Assembly: GCF_022637415.1 (NCBI RefSeq) | Contig: NZ_CP093340.1 | Coordinates: 2,170,001 to 2,234,000 of the forward strand | DNA length: 64,000 nt | Direction: 5' to 3' | DNA from: Luteimonas sp. S4-F44 | GTDB taxonomy: Bacteria > Pseudomonadota > Gammaproteobacteria > Xanthomonadales > Xanthomonadaceae | In this document: piece after piece, positions 9,213 to 21,119 of the stretch | Numbering within the stretch: the stretch's first letter is position 1 | Layout: the number at the start of each line of letters is the position of its first letter | The notes under the pieces: generated by a model | The model's input: the letters and a program-made list of their open reading frames with translations, nothing else | What the model was told of the DNA's origin: nothing | The model's database searches: none | Position numbers and translations under genes: made by a program

Positions 9213-11125
9213 GCCGCAGGCCCGGTGGCCGGCACCCGCCAGCGCGGCAGCACGCCCAGCAGCTTACCGTCGGCGACCAGGCGCACCGCGACGGCGACCT
9301 CGCCGTCGAGCGCTCGGTCGCGGTCGAGGAACGGGATGGCCTCGCGGATGCGCGCATGCGCGTCGGCAACAATCGCGCCAGGGTGGAACGGCGCACATGC
9401 GGCCAGCTCGCCGCGCAGCGCCTCGACCTCGTCGAGAAATCCGGCGTGCGTGGCGCGGTCCTGCGCCGGGCCGCCCTGCACCTTCGTCGCCAGCGCCTGG
9501 GCATCGGCCCGACGCGCGAGATCGCGCGCAGCGTTGATCATGTCCATCCGCAGGTCCAGCGCCTGCGCCGCAGTGTAGAGCTCGAGTGCGAGCACCTTGC
9601 CCAGGTCGTCGGCCATCGCCAGCACGTGGCGCGCCTCGTTGGTGCCCATCGAAACATGGTCTTCGGCGTTGGCGCTGGTCGGCACCGAATACACGCTGGC
9701 AGGGTGCGCGCGGGTGGCCAGGTCGTTGACCAGCGCCGCCGCGGTGTACTGCACGATCATGAAACCCGATTCGGTGGCGTCTTCGTTGCCGATCAGGAAT
9801 GCCGGCAGCCCGTCGTTGGTCGCCGGGTCGACGAGTTTGGCCAAGCGGCGCTCGGAGATCGACGCCAGCACCGGGATCGCCGCCTTGACGTAGCTCATCG
9901 CCAGTGCCAGTGGCATGCCGTGGAAATGGCCGGCCGAGATCACCTGCTGCTCGACGTGCTCGGCTTCGCGGCCGGGAAATACCAGCGGGTTGTCGGTGAC
10001 CGCGTTGAGTTCGACGTCGAACACGCGCTTGGCCTGCTCGACCGCGTCGCGCACCGCGCCGTGCACCTGCGGGATGCAGCGCAGCGAATAGGCGTCCTGC
10101 GGCTGGTGCTTCTTGCCGCCGCGGAACGGCCGGAACCGGGCGTAGAACTTCTCGCGGCCGTGGCGCTGGTCGCTCGGCACCCAGTCCCAGCCGATGTCGA
10201 AGCGCAGCGCCTGGGCTTCTTCGGTGTCCCAACTCGACGGCAGCCACGGCCGGAACTTCGGCACCAGGTGATAGGCGATGTCGGCCAGCGTCGAGCCGTC
10301 GAGCAGTTCGCGCAGGTGCGCGGCGACCTCGATCTGGCCGGGGTGCGGACGCAACGCGTGGACATCGGCGTCGAACGCGCCGAGCCGGCCGGCGAAGGCA
10401 TCAATGGTCATCGCCGCGGCAAGATCGGCGGTGTCGAGCAGCGCATCGAGCCGGTGCAGCGCCAGCACACCGGTGGCGAGCATTTGCGCGGTGCCGTTAT
10501 TGAGCGCCAGGCCCTCCTTGTACGACAGCGTGACCGGTGCCAGGCCGGCGCGCCGCAGTGCCTCCGCGCCGGGCATGCGCTCGCCCTCGAAGAACGCTTC
10601 GCCGCCGCCCAGCAGCACGATCGCCAGGTGCGACAGCGGCGCCAGGTCGCCCGAGGCGCCGACCGAGCCGAGCCCCGGAACCACCGGCACGATGCCGGCG
10701 TTGAGCAGGTCGGCCAGCGCCTGCAGCGTCGCCACGCGGATGCCCGAATGGCCCTTGAGCAGCGTGTTGATGCGGATGCACAGCATCGCGCGCACCACCT
10801 CGGACGCCAGCGGCTCACCGACGCAGACCGCATGGGTGACGATGAGGTTGTGCTGCAGTTCCTCGTGCAACGCGCGGCCCGAGGGCGAGGCGCCCGGCAG
10901 ATCGTCGCGCAGCGGGCGCGCGCCGAGCAGGCGGTCGGCATTGCTGCCAAAGCCGGTGGACACGCCGTAGATCGGTTCTTCGCGGCGCACCTGCTCGGCG
11001 AGGAAGTCGGCCGCGTTGGCCACCGCGCGCAGCGCCTGGTCGTCGAGTTCGACCGGCGCGCCGTGCGCGACGATCACCAGTTGCGCTCGGGTCAGCGAGC
11101 GGCCGTCAAGGCGGATGGCCTTCAT
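9209..11125 (-). CDS. HAL/PAL/TAL-family aromatic amino acid ammonia-lyase, histidine ammonia-lyase-like
   Basis: 638 residues, about 125 longer than typical HutH. The MIO cofactor triad Ala157-Ser158-Gly159 lies in GSVGASGDLAPLSHLA, the catalytic Tyr53 in YGVSTGFG. The selectivity position reads Thr97-His98, as in histidine lyases (Ser-His) rather than phenylalanine lyases (Phe-Leu). The extra length is mostly around residues 300-370, a Trp/Arg-rich insertion containing WDWVPSDQRHGREKF before the conserved RCIPQVHG. Start is ATG at 11125, overlapping the lipoprotein stop as ATGA. A frame open further upstream is not used. It converts histidine (inferred) to urocanate, but no other hut gene is in the window, so the product may feed another pathway. 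Confidence 0.88.
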   Translation of the reverse strand: MKAIRLDGRSLTRAQLVIVAHGAPVELDDQALRAVANAADFLAEQVRREEPIYGVSTGFGSNADRLLGARPLRDDLPGASPSGRALHEELQHNLIVTHAVCVGEPLASEVVRAMLCIRINTLLKGHSGIRVATLQALADLLNAGIVPVVPGLGSVGASGDLAPLSHLAIVLLGGGEAFFEGERMPGAEALRRAGLAPVTLSYKEGLALNNGTAQMLATGVLALHRLDALLDTADLAAAMTIDAFAGRLGAFDADVHALRPHPGQIEVAAHLRELLDGSTLADIAYHLVPKFRPWLPSSWDTEEAQALRFDIGWDWVPSDQRHGREKFYARFRPFRGGKKHQPQDAYSLRCIPQVHGAVRDAVEQAKRVFDVELNAVTDNPLVFPGREAEHVEQQVISAGHFHGMPLALAMSYVKAAIPVLASISERRLAKLVDPATNDGLPAFLIGNEDATESGFMIVQYTAAALVNDLATRAHPASVYSVPTSANAEDHVSMGTNEARHVLAMADDLGKVLALELYTAAQALDLRMDMINAARDLARRADAQALATKVQGGPAQDRATHAGFLDEVEALRGELAACAPFHPGAIVADAHARIREAIPFLDRDRALDGEVAVAVRLVADGKLLGVLPRWRVPATGPAA

Positions 11126-11439
11126 CGGGTGGACTCCATGCAGGTCACCGTCGTGGTGACATGAGCAGCCGGGCATTCACCGAAGACACTGCCGCGGATG
11201 CCCAGTGGCGATGTCACAGTCTCGTCGAGGCGATGGCCGCCTCGGCAGCGGCGTTCGGCCTCGGCAGCGATATCGGCCAGCACCTCGGTCGGGTCGCCGG
11301 ACGCCGCGCACTGGACACTCTCGACGCGATAGAGGCCGGGCGCAACACGCTCGAACCGGGTGCCGAACGGCGAGCAGGCAGCCAACGACAGAAGGGTCGG
11401 CAGCGACAGGGCCGCAGGCCCCAGCGACCGCAGGTTCAT
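11122..11439 (-). CDS. Predicted lipoprotein, function unknown
   Basis: 105 residues. A hydrophobic N-terminus ends in the lipobox SLAAC with Cys22, so secretion and lipidation are expected. The mature part has three further cysteines (VQCAAS, RRCRGG, GECPAA, plus VTCMES at the end) that could form disulfides. It is coupled by ATGA overlaps to hisS upstream and to the ammonia-lyase downstream. No family recognised. Confidence 0.75.
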   Translation of the reverse strand: MNLRSLGPAALSLPTLLSLAACSPFGTRFERVAPGLYRVESVQCAASGDPTEVLADIAAEAERRCRGGHRLDETVTSPLGIRGSVFGECPAAHVTTTVTCMESTR

Positions 11440-12821
11440 CGCATCGCCTGCCACTGCTCGCGCTCGACCAGCAGCGTGCGCGGCAGGTCGTCGTCGGCGA
11501 CCTCGAACTGCTCGCCGCGGCGCAGGTCCTTGACCGCGACCACCCCGCGGGCCGCTTCCTCGTCCCCGCGGATCACCACAAAGCGGATGCCGGCGCGGTC
11601 GGCGTACTGCATCTGCTTGGCGAGCTTGCGCGGCTCGAGCTGGGTCTCGACGTTGAGCCCGGCGCTGCGCAAGCGCTGCGACAGCGCCAGCGCCGCCGGC
11701 AGACCGGCATCGTCGAACAGCGTCACCAGCACATCGACTGAGCTGTCGGCGGTCTGCACCAGACCCGCCTCGCGCAACTGCCAGAACAGCCGGGTGAGGC
11801 CGATCGAAATGCCCACGCCCGGCAGCTTGGACTTGGTGTAGTGGCTGGCGAGGTTGTCGTAGCGGCCGCCCGAGCAGATCGAACCGATCTGCGGATGCGC
11901 GTCGAGCACGGTCTCGTAGACCATGCCGGTGTAGTAATCGAGCCCGCGCGCGATCGACAGGTTCAGCGCGTAGCGCGACTCGGGCACGCCGAGCGCACGC
12001 AACTGGTCCAGCAACGCGCGCAGTTCGTCGCGCCCTTCTTCGAACAGCGGCGTGCCGGCGCCGAGCGCATCGAGCTTGGCCAGCGCATCGTCGTGGCCGG
12101 TGGAGCGCACGCGCGAGAACGCCAGCAGGCGCTCGACGACCGCATCCGACAGTCCGAACGCCTCGCCGGTCAGCGTCGCGCGCACTGCGTCCTCGCCCCG
12201 CTTGTCGAGCTTGTCGATCTCGCGCAGCACAGTCATCTGCTGCGCGTCGTCGATGCCCTGCCCTTCGAAATAGCCGCGCAGCAGCTTGCGGTGGTTGAGC
12301 TGGATCGTGAATTCGCCGATGTCGAGCGCGGCGAACACCGCACTGATCACCGCCGGCACCTCGGCGTCGTAGCGCGGCGACAGCGTGTCTTTGCCGATCA
12401 CGTCGATGTCGCACTGGTAGAACTCGCGGAAACGCCCGCGCTGCGCGCGCTCGCCGCGGTAGACGCGCTGCATCTGGTAGCGGCGGAACGGGAACGCCAG
12501 ATCGTGCTCGTGCTCGGCGACATAGCGCGCCAGCGGCACGGTCAGGTCGAAGCGCAGCGCCAGTTCGGGCAGGCCGTCGGCCTGCCCGCTTTCCGACGAC
12601 TTGGCCAGCGCCCCGGTCGACTGCACGAAATAGACCTGCCGCTCGGTTTCGCCGCCCGATTTGGTCAGCAGCGACTCCGACAGTTCGAACACCGGCGTTT
12701 CGATCGGCAGGAACCCGAAGCCCTCGAACGTGCGGCGGATCGTGTCCAGCATGCGCTGGAATGCGATCTGGTCGCGCGGCAACAGTTCCATGACGCCGGG
12801 CGGGGTCCGGGGCTTGATCAT
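11436..12821 (-). CDS. hisS: Histidyl-tRNA synthetase
   Basis: Class II aminoacyl-tRNA synthetase, 461 residues, charging tRNA-His in the cytoplasm. The N-terminus reads [16 protein letters not shown], then class II motif 2 around [17 protein letters not shown], the histidine-specific [11 protein letters not shown] loop, and [13 protein letters not shown]-terminal anticodon-binding domain spans about residues 350-461. First gene of a four-gene coupled block with a lipoprotein, an ammonia-lyase and a membrane protein. Confidence 0.96.
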   Translation of the reverse strand: MIKPRTPPGVMELLPRDQIAFQRMLDTIRRTFEGFGFLPIETPVFELSESLLTKSGGETERQVYFVQSTGALAKSSESGQADGLPELALRFDLTVPLARYVAEHEHDLAFPFRRYQMQRVYRGERAQRGRFREFYQCDIDVIGKDTLSPRYDAEVPAVISAVFAALDIGEFTIQLNHRKLLRGYFEGQGIDDAQQMTVLREIDKLDKRGEDAVRATLTGEAFGLSDAVVERLLAFSRVRSTGHDDALAKLDALGAGTPLFEEGRDELRALLDQLRALGVPESRYALNLSIARGLDYYTGMVYETVLDAHPQIGSICSGGRYDNLASHYTKSKLPGVGISIGLTRLFWQLREAGLVQTADSSVDVLVTLFDDAGLPAALALSQRLRSAGLNVETQLEPRKLAKQMQYADRAGIRFVVIRGDEEAARGVVAVKDLRRGEQFEVADDDLPRTLLVEREQWQAMR

Positions 12822-12860
12822 GCGGGCAGCTCGTCGGTGGTGCGGAGGGAGAGCGCCATT

Positions 12861-14543
12861 CTAGGGCGTGTCGGCCTGCAGGTGCCCGTCGCGCAGCCAC
12901 AGATGGCGGTCCGCCAGCCCCGGCGGCACCGCGCCGTGGGTGATCAGCAGCAGGCTGCGGCCATCGAGCAGATCGGGCAGTTCGCGCAGCAGCGCATCGG
13001 CGGTGTCGTGGTCCAGGCCCTCGGTGGGCTCGTCGAGCACCACCAGCGCAGCATCGCGCAGCAGTGCCCGGGCCAGCGCCAGCCGCCGCGCCTGCCCGCC
13101 GGACATCGTGATCCCGGCCTCGCCGACCCAGGCATCGAGCCCGCCCAGCGCGCGCGTCCAGTCGGCCAGCCGCACCCGCGCCAGCATCGCCCACAGCTGC
13201 GCGTCATCGGCCTGCGGCGCGCCGAAGACCAGGTTGTCGCGCACGCTGCCGGCGAAGACCGGAGCGTTCTGCGGCAACCAGGCGATCCGCGCGAACCAGT
13301 CGCGCTGGCGCACTGTGCGCAGGTCGACGTCGCCAAACGACAGCACGCCTGCATCGGGCTCGGCACTGCGCAGCAACAGCGCGGCCAGCGTGGACTTGCC
13401 GCCGCCGCTGTCGCCGCCGATCGTCACGCGCTCGCCCGGCGCGATCGAAAGCGTCAGGCCACGCAGCACCGGCCGGTCCTGGCCCGGCCAAGCGAAGGTC
13501 ACGTCGTCGAACCGCAGCGCGCCGGCCGCCGGCAAGGCCACCGGCGCCGCGGGATCGACCACCATCGGCTCGGTGCCGGCCACCGCGTCGAGCCGCGCGA
13601 TCGACGCGCGCGCGGCCAGCAACGCCTGCCACGCCAGGCCCGCCCCGGCCCAGGCCTCGAACAACCCAATCGCGAGGAAGAACAGCGCCGCTGCATGTGC
13701 AGCTGGCAATGTCCCGTCCAGTGTCGGCACAGCGACGATCCACAGCGTGCCGACCAGGCCGATACCGGTCGCCAGGCCGTGCCACAGGCCGGCATCGGCC
13801 AGCTGCCGTCGGCGCACGCGCTCGGCAGCGCCCACGGCCTTCGCCTCGCGAGCGACCCGGTCCAGCCAGCCATCGGCCACGCCCAGCGCCGCCAGATCGG
13901 CATGGCCGTCGTAGAGCTCGTGCAGGCGGGCGCGTAGTTCGGCGCGGCGCCGGGCCCGCTCGGCCTCGGCGGCCGAGCGCCCGCGCGCGACCAGCCACGG
14001 CACCCCGAGCCCGGTGGCCAGCGCGACCAGCGCCAGCCAGGCCGCGGTCGGCGAGTGCAGCCAGGCGGCGACGCCAAAGCCCGCCGCGCCAAGCGCGAGC
14101 AGCGCCAGCAGCGGGCCGGTGGCGCGCAGCAGCAGACCGTCCACCGCGTCGATGTCGCCCAGCAGCCGCGCCAGCAGGTCGCCGGTGCGCAGCCGCCCCA
14201 ACTGGCCGGGCGTGAGTCGCAGCGCGCGCGCGAAGAACCAGCTGCGCAGGTCGCGGGCGATGCGCAGCATCGCGTCATGGCCGGCGAGCTTTTCGACATA
14301 GCGCGACGCGATGCGCGCGAAGGTCAGCGCCCGGATCCCGGCCGACGGGGTGAAGAAGTTGAAGCTGCCGAGGGTGCCGAAGGTCAGCGCGCTCGCGGCA
14401 ATGAAGCCGCCCGACAGCCCCAGCAGCGCGACGCCGGACACCAGGGTCAGCGCCAGCAGGCCGATCGCCGCGGCCACGCGCCCGCGATGTCGCCGCAGCA
14501 GCGTACGGGTGCTCGCGATGTCGCGATCGGAGACCGCGCTCAT
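12861..14543 (-). CDS. cydC: ABC exporter CydC (glutathione/cysteine export, cytochrome bd assembly)
   Basis: 560-residue half-transporter with six membrane segments in the first about 310 residues and an ATPase domain after. Walker A is GGDSGGGKST, the signature MSGGQARRLALARAL, Walker B ALVVLDEPTEGLDHDT. With CydD it exports cysteine/glutathione to the periplasm, which is needed to assemble bd oxidase. The ATGA overlap with cydD supports one heterodimer. No cydAB is in the window. Confidence 0.9.
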   Translation of the reverse strand: MSAVSDRDIASTRTLLRRHRGRVAAAIGLLALTLVSGVALLGLSGGFIAASALTFGTLGSFNFFTPSAGIRALTFARIASRYVEKLAGHDAMLRIARDLRSWFFARALRLTPGQLGRLRTGDLLARLLGDIDAVDGLLLRATGPLLALLALGAAGFGVAAWLHSPTAAWLALVALATGLGVPWLVARGRSAAEAERARRRAELRARLHELYDGHADLAALGVADGWLDRVAREAKAVGAAERVRRRQLADAGLWHGLATGIGLVGTLWIVAVPTLDGTLPAAHAAALFFLAIGLFEAWAGAGLAWQALLAARASIARLDAVAGTEPMVVDPAAPVALPAAGALRFDDVTFAWPGQDRPVLRGLTLSIAPGERVTIGGDSGGGKSTLAALLLRSAEPDAGVLSFGDVDLRTVRQRDWFARIAWLPQNAPVFAGSVRDNLVFGAPQADDAQLWAMLARVRLADWTRALGGLDAWVGEAGITMSGGQARRLALARALLRDAALVVLDEPTEGLDHDTADALLRELPDLLDGRSLLLITHGAVPPGLADRHLWLRDGHLQADTP

Positions 14544-16258
14544 CGCGTCGGCTCCACGGCGGGTTCGACCGAGGCCACCAGCGGCCCCGGCAAGCGCCAG
14601 ACCGCATCGGCCCAGTCCATCACCGCCTGGCTGTGGGTGGCGACGATGACCGTGCAGTCCCGCAGCGAGGCGCCGAGTGCGGCGAGCAGGTCGGCTTCGG
14701 TCGCAGGATCGAGAAACGCCGTCGGTTCGTCGAGGAGCAGCAGCTGCGGACGTAATAGCAACGCGCGTGCCAGCGCCACACGGCGCGCCTGCCCGCCCGA
14801 CAGCCCGAAGCCGTGTTCGCCGATGGGCGTGTGCAGGCCGTCGGGCAGGCGCGCGGCGAAACGCGTGACCTGCGCGATCTGCGCCGCCTCGCGCACCGCG
14901 GCATCGTCGGCCTGCGGCGCGCCGATGCGCAGGTTGTCGAGCAGGCTGCCCTGAAACAGCCACGGCCGTTGCCCGGCCAAGGCGATCCGAGTACCGGCCG
15001 GCACCTGGATACTCCCGGACTCGGGCGGTAGCCAGCCGGCGAGCGCGTCGAGCAGCGTGCTCTTGCCGCCGCCGCTGGGCGCAACGATCGCCAGCCGCTG
15101 CCCGGCCGGGATGTCGCGCGAGGCGCCGGCCAGCGCCGGCACCGCGGCGCCGGGATGACGCAGCGTGACCGCCTCGATCCGCACCGCCGGCGCACCGGTC
15201 GCGATCGGCGCCGGGTCGTCCATCGGCGCCGCATCGAGCGCGGGGCGGCTGTCGTCGAACGCGGCCTCGACCTCGGCGACTGCGGCCAGCGCGTTCGCAC
15301 GATCGTGGTAATGCCCGGCCAACCGGCGCATCGGCCCATGGAACTCCGGTGCCAGCAGCAGGCAGAACAGCCCGGTCGCCAGTGTTGGGGGCGCGTCGCG
15401 CAGCGCGATCAGCCCCAGGTAGCTGAAGCCGAAATACAGCGCCACCAGCGCGACGCTGACCGAGGCGAAGAACTCGAGCACGGTCGAGGACAGAAAGGCG
15501 ATGCGCAGCACGCGCATGCTGCGCACACGGATCGTTTCGGCGGCCTCGCCGACCTGCGCCAGTTCGGCCTCGCCGCGGCCATAGACGCGGATCAGGTCGA
15601 GCCCACGCAAGCGGTCGGTGAACTGCGCACCGGCCCTGGCGAGCGCCGACAGCTGCGCGCGACCCGCGGCTTCGGCGCGCATGCCGATCAGCGCCATGAA
15701 GAACGGCGCCAACGGCGCGGCCGCCAACAGCAACAGACCGACGATCCAGTCGGCGGCGAACACCGCGGCCAGCAGCACCGGCGGCACCAGCATCACCTCG
15801 GCGCGCGCGATCAGATAGCCGCCGAAGTACGGCGCGGCGGCATCGACATGACCGGTCGACAGCGCGACCAACTCGCCGCTGCGCCGCCCACGCAGCCACA
15901 CCGGGCCACGCACGATCGCCGCACGCGCCAGCCCCACGCGCATGCGCGTCAGCGTGTCCTCGACCGCATCGGCGGCCGCACGCTGCCCGAGCCATCCCAG
16001 CAGCGTGCGCGCCAGCAACGTGACCGCCAGCAGCGCGAGCGGCGCACGCAGCGCACCTGGCCCGCGCCCATCGATCAGCGCCGCGTCCAGCCCCCAGGCG
16101 ATCGCCGCGGCCTGCGGCACCAGCAGCCAGCCGGCAAGCACCTGGCTGGCCTGGGCGACGCGGTGACGCGACCGGCTCGGCAGCAGTTGCGCATCGAGCC
16201 ATTGCAGGCGAAGACGACGAGGACCGGCACGGTCCTTCCCTTGCGGCGGCGAGGTCAT
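14540..16258 (-). CDS. cydD: ABC exporter CydD (glutathione/cysteine export, cytochrome bd assembly)
   Basis: 572-residue half-transporter, partner of CydC. Membrane part about residues 30-310 including FMALIGMRAEAAGRAQL and RLRGLDLIRVYGRGEAE, typical of CydD. ATPase part: Walker A APSGGGKSTLLDALAG, signature LSGGQARRVALARALL, Walker B LLLLDEPTAFLDPATE. It starts ATG 16258, with tRNA-Pro divergent on the other side. Confidence 0.9.
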   Translation of the reverse strand: MTSPPQGKDRAGPRRLRLQWLDAQLLPSRSRHRVAQASQVLAGWLLVPQAAAIAWGLDAALIDGRGPGALRAPLALLAVTLLARTLLGWLGQRAAADAVEDTLTRMRVGLARAAIVRGPVWLRGRRSGELVALSTGHVDAAAPYFGGYLIARAEVMLVPPVLLAAVFAADWIVGLLLLAAAPLAPFFMALIGMRAEAAGRAQLSALARAGAQFTDRLRGLDLIRVYGRGEAELAQVGEAAETIRVRSMRVLRIAFLSSTVLEFFASVSVALVALYFGFSYLGLIALRDAPPTLATGLFCLLLAPEFHGPMRRLAGHYHDRANALAAVAEVEAAFDDSRPALDAAPMDDPAPIATGAPAVRIEAVTLRHPGAAVPALAGASRDIPAGQRLAIVAPSGGGKSTLLDALAGWLPPESGSIQVPAGTRIALAGQRPWLFQGSLLDNLRIGAPQADDAAVREAAQIAQVTRFAARLPDGLHTPIGEHGFGLSGGQARRVALARALLLRPQLLLLDEPTAFLDPATEADLLAALGASLRDCTVIVATHSQAVMDWADAVWRLPGPLVASVEPAVEPTR

Positions 16259-16396
16259 GAATCGGAAACATCCAGCAGCGGATGACGGCGACCCATTGTC
16301 GGTATCGCGTCGTGCCCGCTATTATCGCAGCCCGCCGCGCCGACGACGCGACCGCCCTCCGCCCGGAAGCCGATTGCCCCGTCGAACACGACCCCC

Positions 16397-16426
16397 TTGC
16401 CCTGATGACCGGTGCATCGGTAGAAT
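16397..16426 (+). promoter_or_regulatory. Predicted promoter of tRNA-Pro
   Basis: TTGCCC (16397-16402), 18 bases, then TAGAAT (16421-16426). This is a plausible sigma-70 pair placing the transcript start about 10 bases before the mature tRNA 5' end. Confidence 0.5.
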
Positions 16427-16441
16427 GCGCGGCTCACCTGT

Positions 16442-16518
<77 letters not shown>

Positions 16519-16531
16519 ATCTGGTGATCCG

Positions 16532-16554
16532 AAACCGGCCGTCGCGCCGGTTTT
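16532..16554 (+). terminator. Rho-independent terminator after tRNA-Pro
   Basis: Stem AAACCGGC / GCCGGTTT with a 6-base loop (CGTCGC), followed by a short T-run, 13 bases after the CCA end. Confidence 0.75.
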
Positions 16555-16590
16555 CGTCTATTGAAGGCCGTGCCCGGTTCGCGGCATGCG

Positions 16591-17847
16591 ATGCCGCCCG
16601 CCATGACCTCCACGCCCCACCCCGCCCGTCCACCGATCGCCCTGCGCACGGTGCGCCTGGTCGTGCTGCTGGGCATCGCGCTGTCGGCCTTCAACCTGCG
16701 CACCGCGGTGACCTCGCTCACCCCACTGCTCGACCTGCTCGGCACGCAGTTCGGTTTCGGCTCGGCCACCGCTGGCGTGCTCGGCATGCTGCCCACCGCG
16801 GCCTTCGCCCTGTTCGGCGTGACCACACCGATGCTCGCGCGCCGCGTCGGCATCGAGCGCACCGCCTTGCTGGCGATGCTGCTCGCCACCGCCGGCCTGG
16901 CGCTGCGCTCATGCGCCGGCGGCGTGGGCCTGCTGATGGCCGGGTCGATCGTCGCGCTGGCCGGCATGGGCATCGGCAACGTGGTGCTGCCGCCGCTGGT
17001 CAAACGCTACTTCCCCGATCGGGTCGGTGCGGTCTCCACGCTCTATATCACCGTATTGCAGTTGGGCACGATGTTGCCCGCGCTGCTTGCCGTTCCGCTG
17101 GCCGAGGCCGCCGGTTGGCGCGTGGCGCTCGGCGCCTGGACCTTGACCGCGCTGGCTGCGGCGCTGCCGTGGGTGGGCCTGTTGGCGATGGCGCGCCGAC
17201 GCGGCAGCGGCGTGCGCGTCGACGGCCCGTCCACCGCCCTGCCCAGTACGCCCGCCAGCGGGGTACGCGGCCGGGCGTGGCGCTCGCCGGTCGCCTGGGG
17301 CATGGCGATGATGTTCGGCACCACCTCGCTGATCACCTACGCGATGTTCACCTGGCTGCCGACCCTGCTCAGCGAGGCCGGCGCCTCGCCCGCGTTCGGC
17401 GGCACGATGGTGGCGTTGTTCTCTGCGCTCGGCCTGGTCGGTGCGCTGGGCATGCCGGCGCTCGCGGTGCGGGTGCGCAATCCGTTCGCGATCGTGCTGC
17501 TGTGCGCCTGCTGCCATATCGCGGCGTTCTCAGGCCTGCTGTTGGCGCCGATGGCCGCGCCGGTGCTGTGGGTGGTGCTACTGGGGCTGGGCCCGTCGAC
17601 GTTCCCGCTGGCGCTGACGCTGATCAATCTGCGCACACGCACGCCGGCCGGTTCGGCCGCACTGTCGGGCTTCATGCAGGGCGTGGGCTACACGCTCAGT
17701 TGCGCCGGCCCGCTGCTGTTCGGCGTGCTGCACGGCGCGACCGGCGGCTGGCGCTGGCCGTTCGCGATGCTCTACGCCTTCGTCGCCGTGCTGCTGGTCG
17801 GCGGCTGGCTGGCCTGCAAGCCGCGCGCGCTCGAGGACAGCTGGTAA
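16591..17847 (+). CDS. MFS transporter, CynX/NimT-like
   Basis: About 418-residue, 12-helix major facilitator with a cytoplasmic loop after helix 6 (RRGSGVRVDGPSTALP). The first helix region LGIALSAFNLRTAVTSLTPLL with the R-T-A-V pattern is typical of the CynX/NimT family, whose members export or import small organic anions such as cyanate. The substrate cannot be told from sequence. Start uncertain: ATGs at 16591 and 16603, neither with a good ribosome site. Stands alone between tRNA-Pro and the acyl-CoA synthetase gene. Confidence 0.85.
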   Translation: MPPAMTSTPHPARPPIALRTVRLVVLLGIALSAFNLRTAVTSLTPLLDLLGTQFGFGSATAGVLGMLPTAAFALFGVTTPMLARRVGIERTALLAMLLATAGLALRSCAGGVGLLMAGSIVALAGMGIGNVVLPPLVKRYFPDRVGAVSTLYITVLQLGTMLPALLAVPLAEAAGWRVALGAWTLTALAAALPWVGLLAMARRRGSGVRVDGPSTALPSTPASGVRGRAWRSPVAWGMAMMFGTTSLITYAMFTWLPTLLSEAGASPAFGGTMVALFSALGLVGALGMPALAVRVRNPFAIVLLCACCHIAAFSGLLLAPMAAPVLWVVLLGLGPSTFPLALTLINLRTRTPAGSAALSGFMQGVGYTLSCAGPLLFGVLHGATGGWRWPFAMLYAFVAVLLVGGWLACKPRALEDSW

Positions 17848-18092
17848 CGGTGACGCGCGCCCGGCGCCGCCCTGCCATCAGCAGGTCCCGCCGAACAGCT
17901 GGAAGAGAACCCCCAAAGCGCTCAACTGACAGCGTCCCGTGTCCAGCAAGGCGAATCGCAACCATCGGCGCTCGCGGACGGCGACGGATACCTGCCTTTG
18001 CGCATCGCGCCGGCCGTGCCGCAGCGGCGACGCCGTGAACTTCTCGAGCGAGCCTCGTATCCTGCGCACTCACAATAGCGCAGCCGATTGCC

Positions 18093-19775
<1,683 letters not shown>

Positions 19776-19796
19776 CTCCGCGCGCCGCGCTGTCCG

Positions 19797-21047
19797 CTAC
19801 GGGCGCCGCACCTGCCCTGCGCCCTCGACCACGAAGCGCTCGATGGTCAGCGCCTCCAGGCCCATCGGTCCGTAGGCGTGCAGGCGCGTGGTCGAGATGC
19901 CGATCTCCGCGCCCAGGCCCAGCTCGCCGCCGTCGCTGAAGCGCGACGACGCATTGACCATCACCACCGCAGCACGCAGCGCGGCGACGAAGCGGGCGGC
20001 GTTGGCGTCATCGCGCGTGGCGATGACCTCGGTGTGGTCGGAACCGAAGCGTTGGATGTGCGCGAGGGCGTCGTCGAGCGAGTCGACCACGCGTGCGGCG
20101 ATGATCAGGTCGAGAAACTCGGCGGCGTAGTCGTCCTCGCTCGCCTCCATGACATCGCCGGCCAGGGCGCGGATGCGTGCATCGCCGCGGACCTCGACGC
20201 CAGCCGCCTGCAGTGCCTGTACCGCGCGCGGCACGAACGTCGCAGCGATGTCGGCATGCACCAGCAAAGTCTCGAGCGCATTGCAGGCGCTGGGGCGGCT
20301 GGTCTTGCCGTCGATCAGCAGCCGCAATGCGACCTCGGGGTCGGCGCTGGCATCGACGAACAGATGGCACACGCCCTTGTAGTGTTTGATTACCGGCACC
20401 CGCGCGTGCTCGGCGACGAAGCGGATCAGCCCTTCGCCGCCGCGCGGGATGGCCAGATCGACGACGTCCACGAGCTGCAGCAGCGCAAGCATCGTCTCGC
20501 GTCGCAGGTCGGTCACCAGGGTCAACGCATCGGGACCGACGCCGTGCGCGGCGATCGCCTCGCGTAGCGCGGTGGCGATCGCGGTGTTGGAATGGATCGC
20601 CTCGCTGCCGCCGCGCAGGATCACGCCGTTGCCGGCCTTGATGCACAGCGCCGCGGCATCGGCGGTGACGTTCGGGCGCGCCTCGTAGATCATCGCGATC
20701 ACGCCCAGCGGCACGCGCACCTTGCGCACGTGCAGGCCATTGGGGCGCACATCGTCACGGGTCACCTGCCCGACCGGATCGGGCAGCGCGGCGACCTCGC
20801 GGACCGCGGCCGACACGCCCGCCAGCCGCGCCGCGTCCAGGCGCAGCCGATCGAGCAACGCGCCGGTGGTGCCGCGCGCCTGGGCGGCGGCGACGTCCCG
20901 CGCATTGGCCGCGAGGATCGCCTCGGCATGCGCGTCGAGCGCATCGGCCATCGCGCGCAGCAGTGCATCGCGCGCGGCGGTGCGCAGGCCCGCCAAGGAA
21001 CGGGCGGCATCGCGGCACGCCAGGGCCTGATCGCGGAGAGACTGCAT
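19797..21047 (-). CDS. proA: Glutamate-5-semialdehyde dehydrogenase (gamma-glutamyl phosphate reductase)
   Basis: 416 residues (family about 417). It reduces gamma-glutamyl phosphate to glutamate semialdehyde with NADPH, step 2 of proline synthesis. Motifs: [28 protein letters not shown], the catalytic Cys in [15 protein letters not shown], and the C-terminal [20 protein letters not shown]. Start chosen at ATG 21047 (MQSLRDQ); an in-frame start 33 bases upstream is less likely. It is separated from proB by two unknown genes and is the last gene of the arg/pro array. Confidence 0.96.
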   Translation of the reverse strand: MQSLRDQALACRDAARSLAGLRTAARDALLRAMADALDAHAEAILAANARDVAAAQARGTTGALLDRLRLDAARLAGVSAAVREVAALPDPVGQVTRDDVRPNGLHVRKVRVPLGVIAMIYEARPNVTADAAALCIKAGNGVILRGGSEAIHSNTAIATALREAIAAHGVGPDALTLVTDLRRETMLALLQLVDVVDLAIPRGGEGLIRFVAEHARVPVIKHYKGVCHLFVDASADPEVALRLLIDGKTSRPSACNALETLLVHADIAATFVPRAVQALQAAGVEVRGDARIRALAGDVMEASEDDYAAEFLDLIIAARVVDSLDDALAHIQRFGSDHTEVIATRDDANAARFVAALRAAVVMVNASSRFSDGGELGLGAEIGISTTRLHAYGPMGLEALTIERFVVEGAGQVRRP

Positions 21048-21119
21048 GCCGGCTCCTGTGCCGAGGAAACAGGGCGTCACCGTAGCACCGCGACGGCGCC
21101 CGTGGGATGTGCGGCGCCC

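Noticed and set aside
11122..13194. 690-codon minus-strand frame ending in the lipoprotein
   Set aside because: Only the last 105 codons form a protein-like sequence with a lipobox; the upstream part is an out-of-frame copy of hisS.
11841..13937. Long open frame of 698 codons on the plus strand
   Set aside because: It lies antisense to hisS and cydC, both clear genes. Its residue mix (Arg, Gln, His-rich) is what antisense frames of G+C-rich genes give. Similar long shadows opposite hutH, the S9 peptidase, uvrA and others were dropped too.
16255..16437. 60-codon minus-strand frame between cydD and tRNA-Pro
   Set aside because: No ribosome site or family, and it covers the tRNA promoter; treated as chance.
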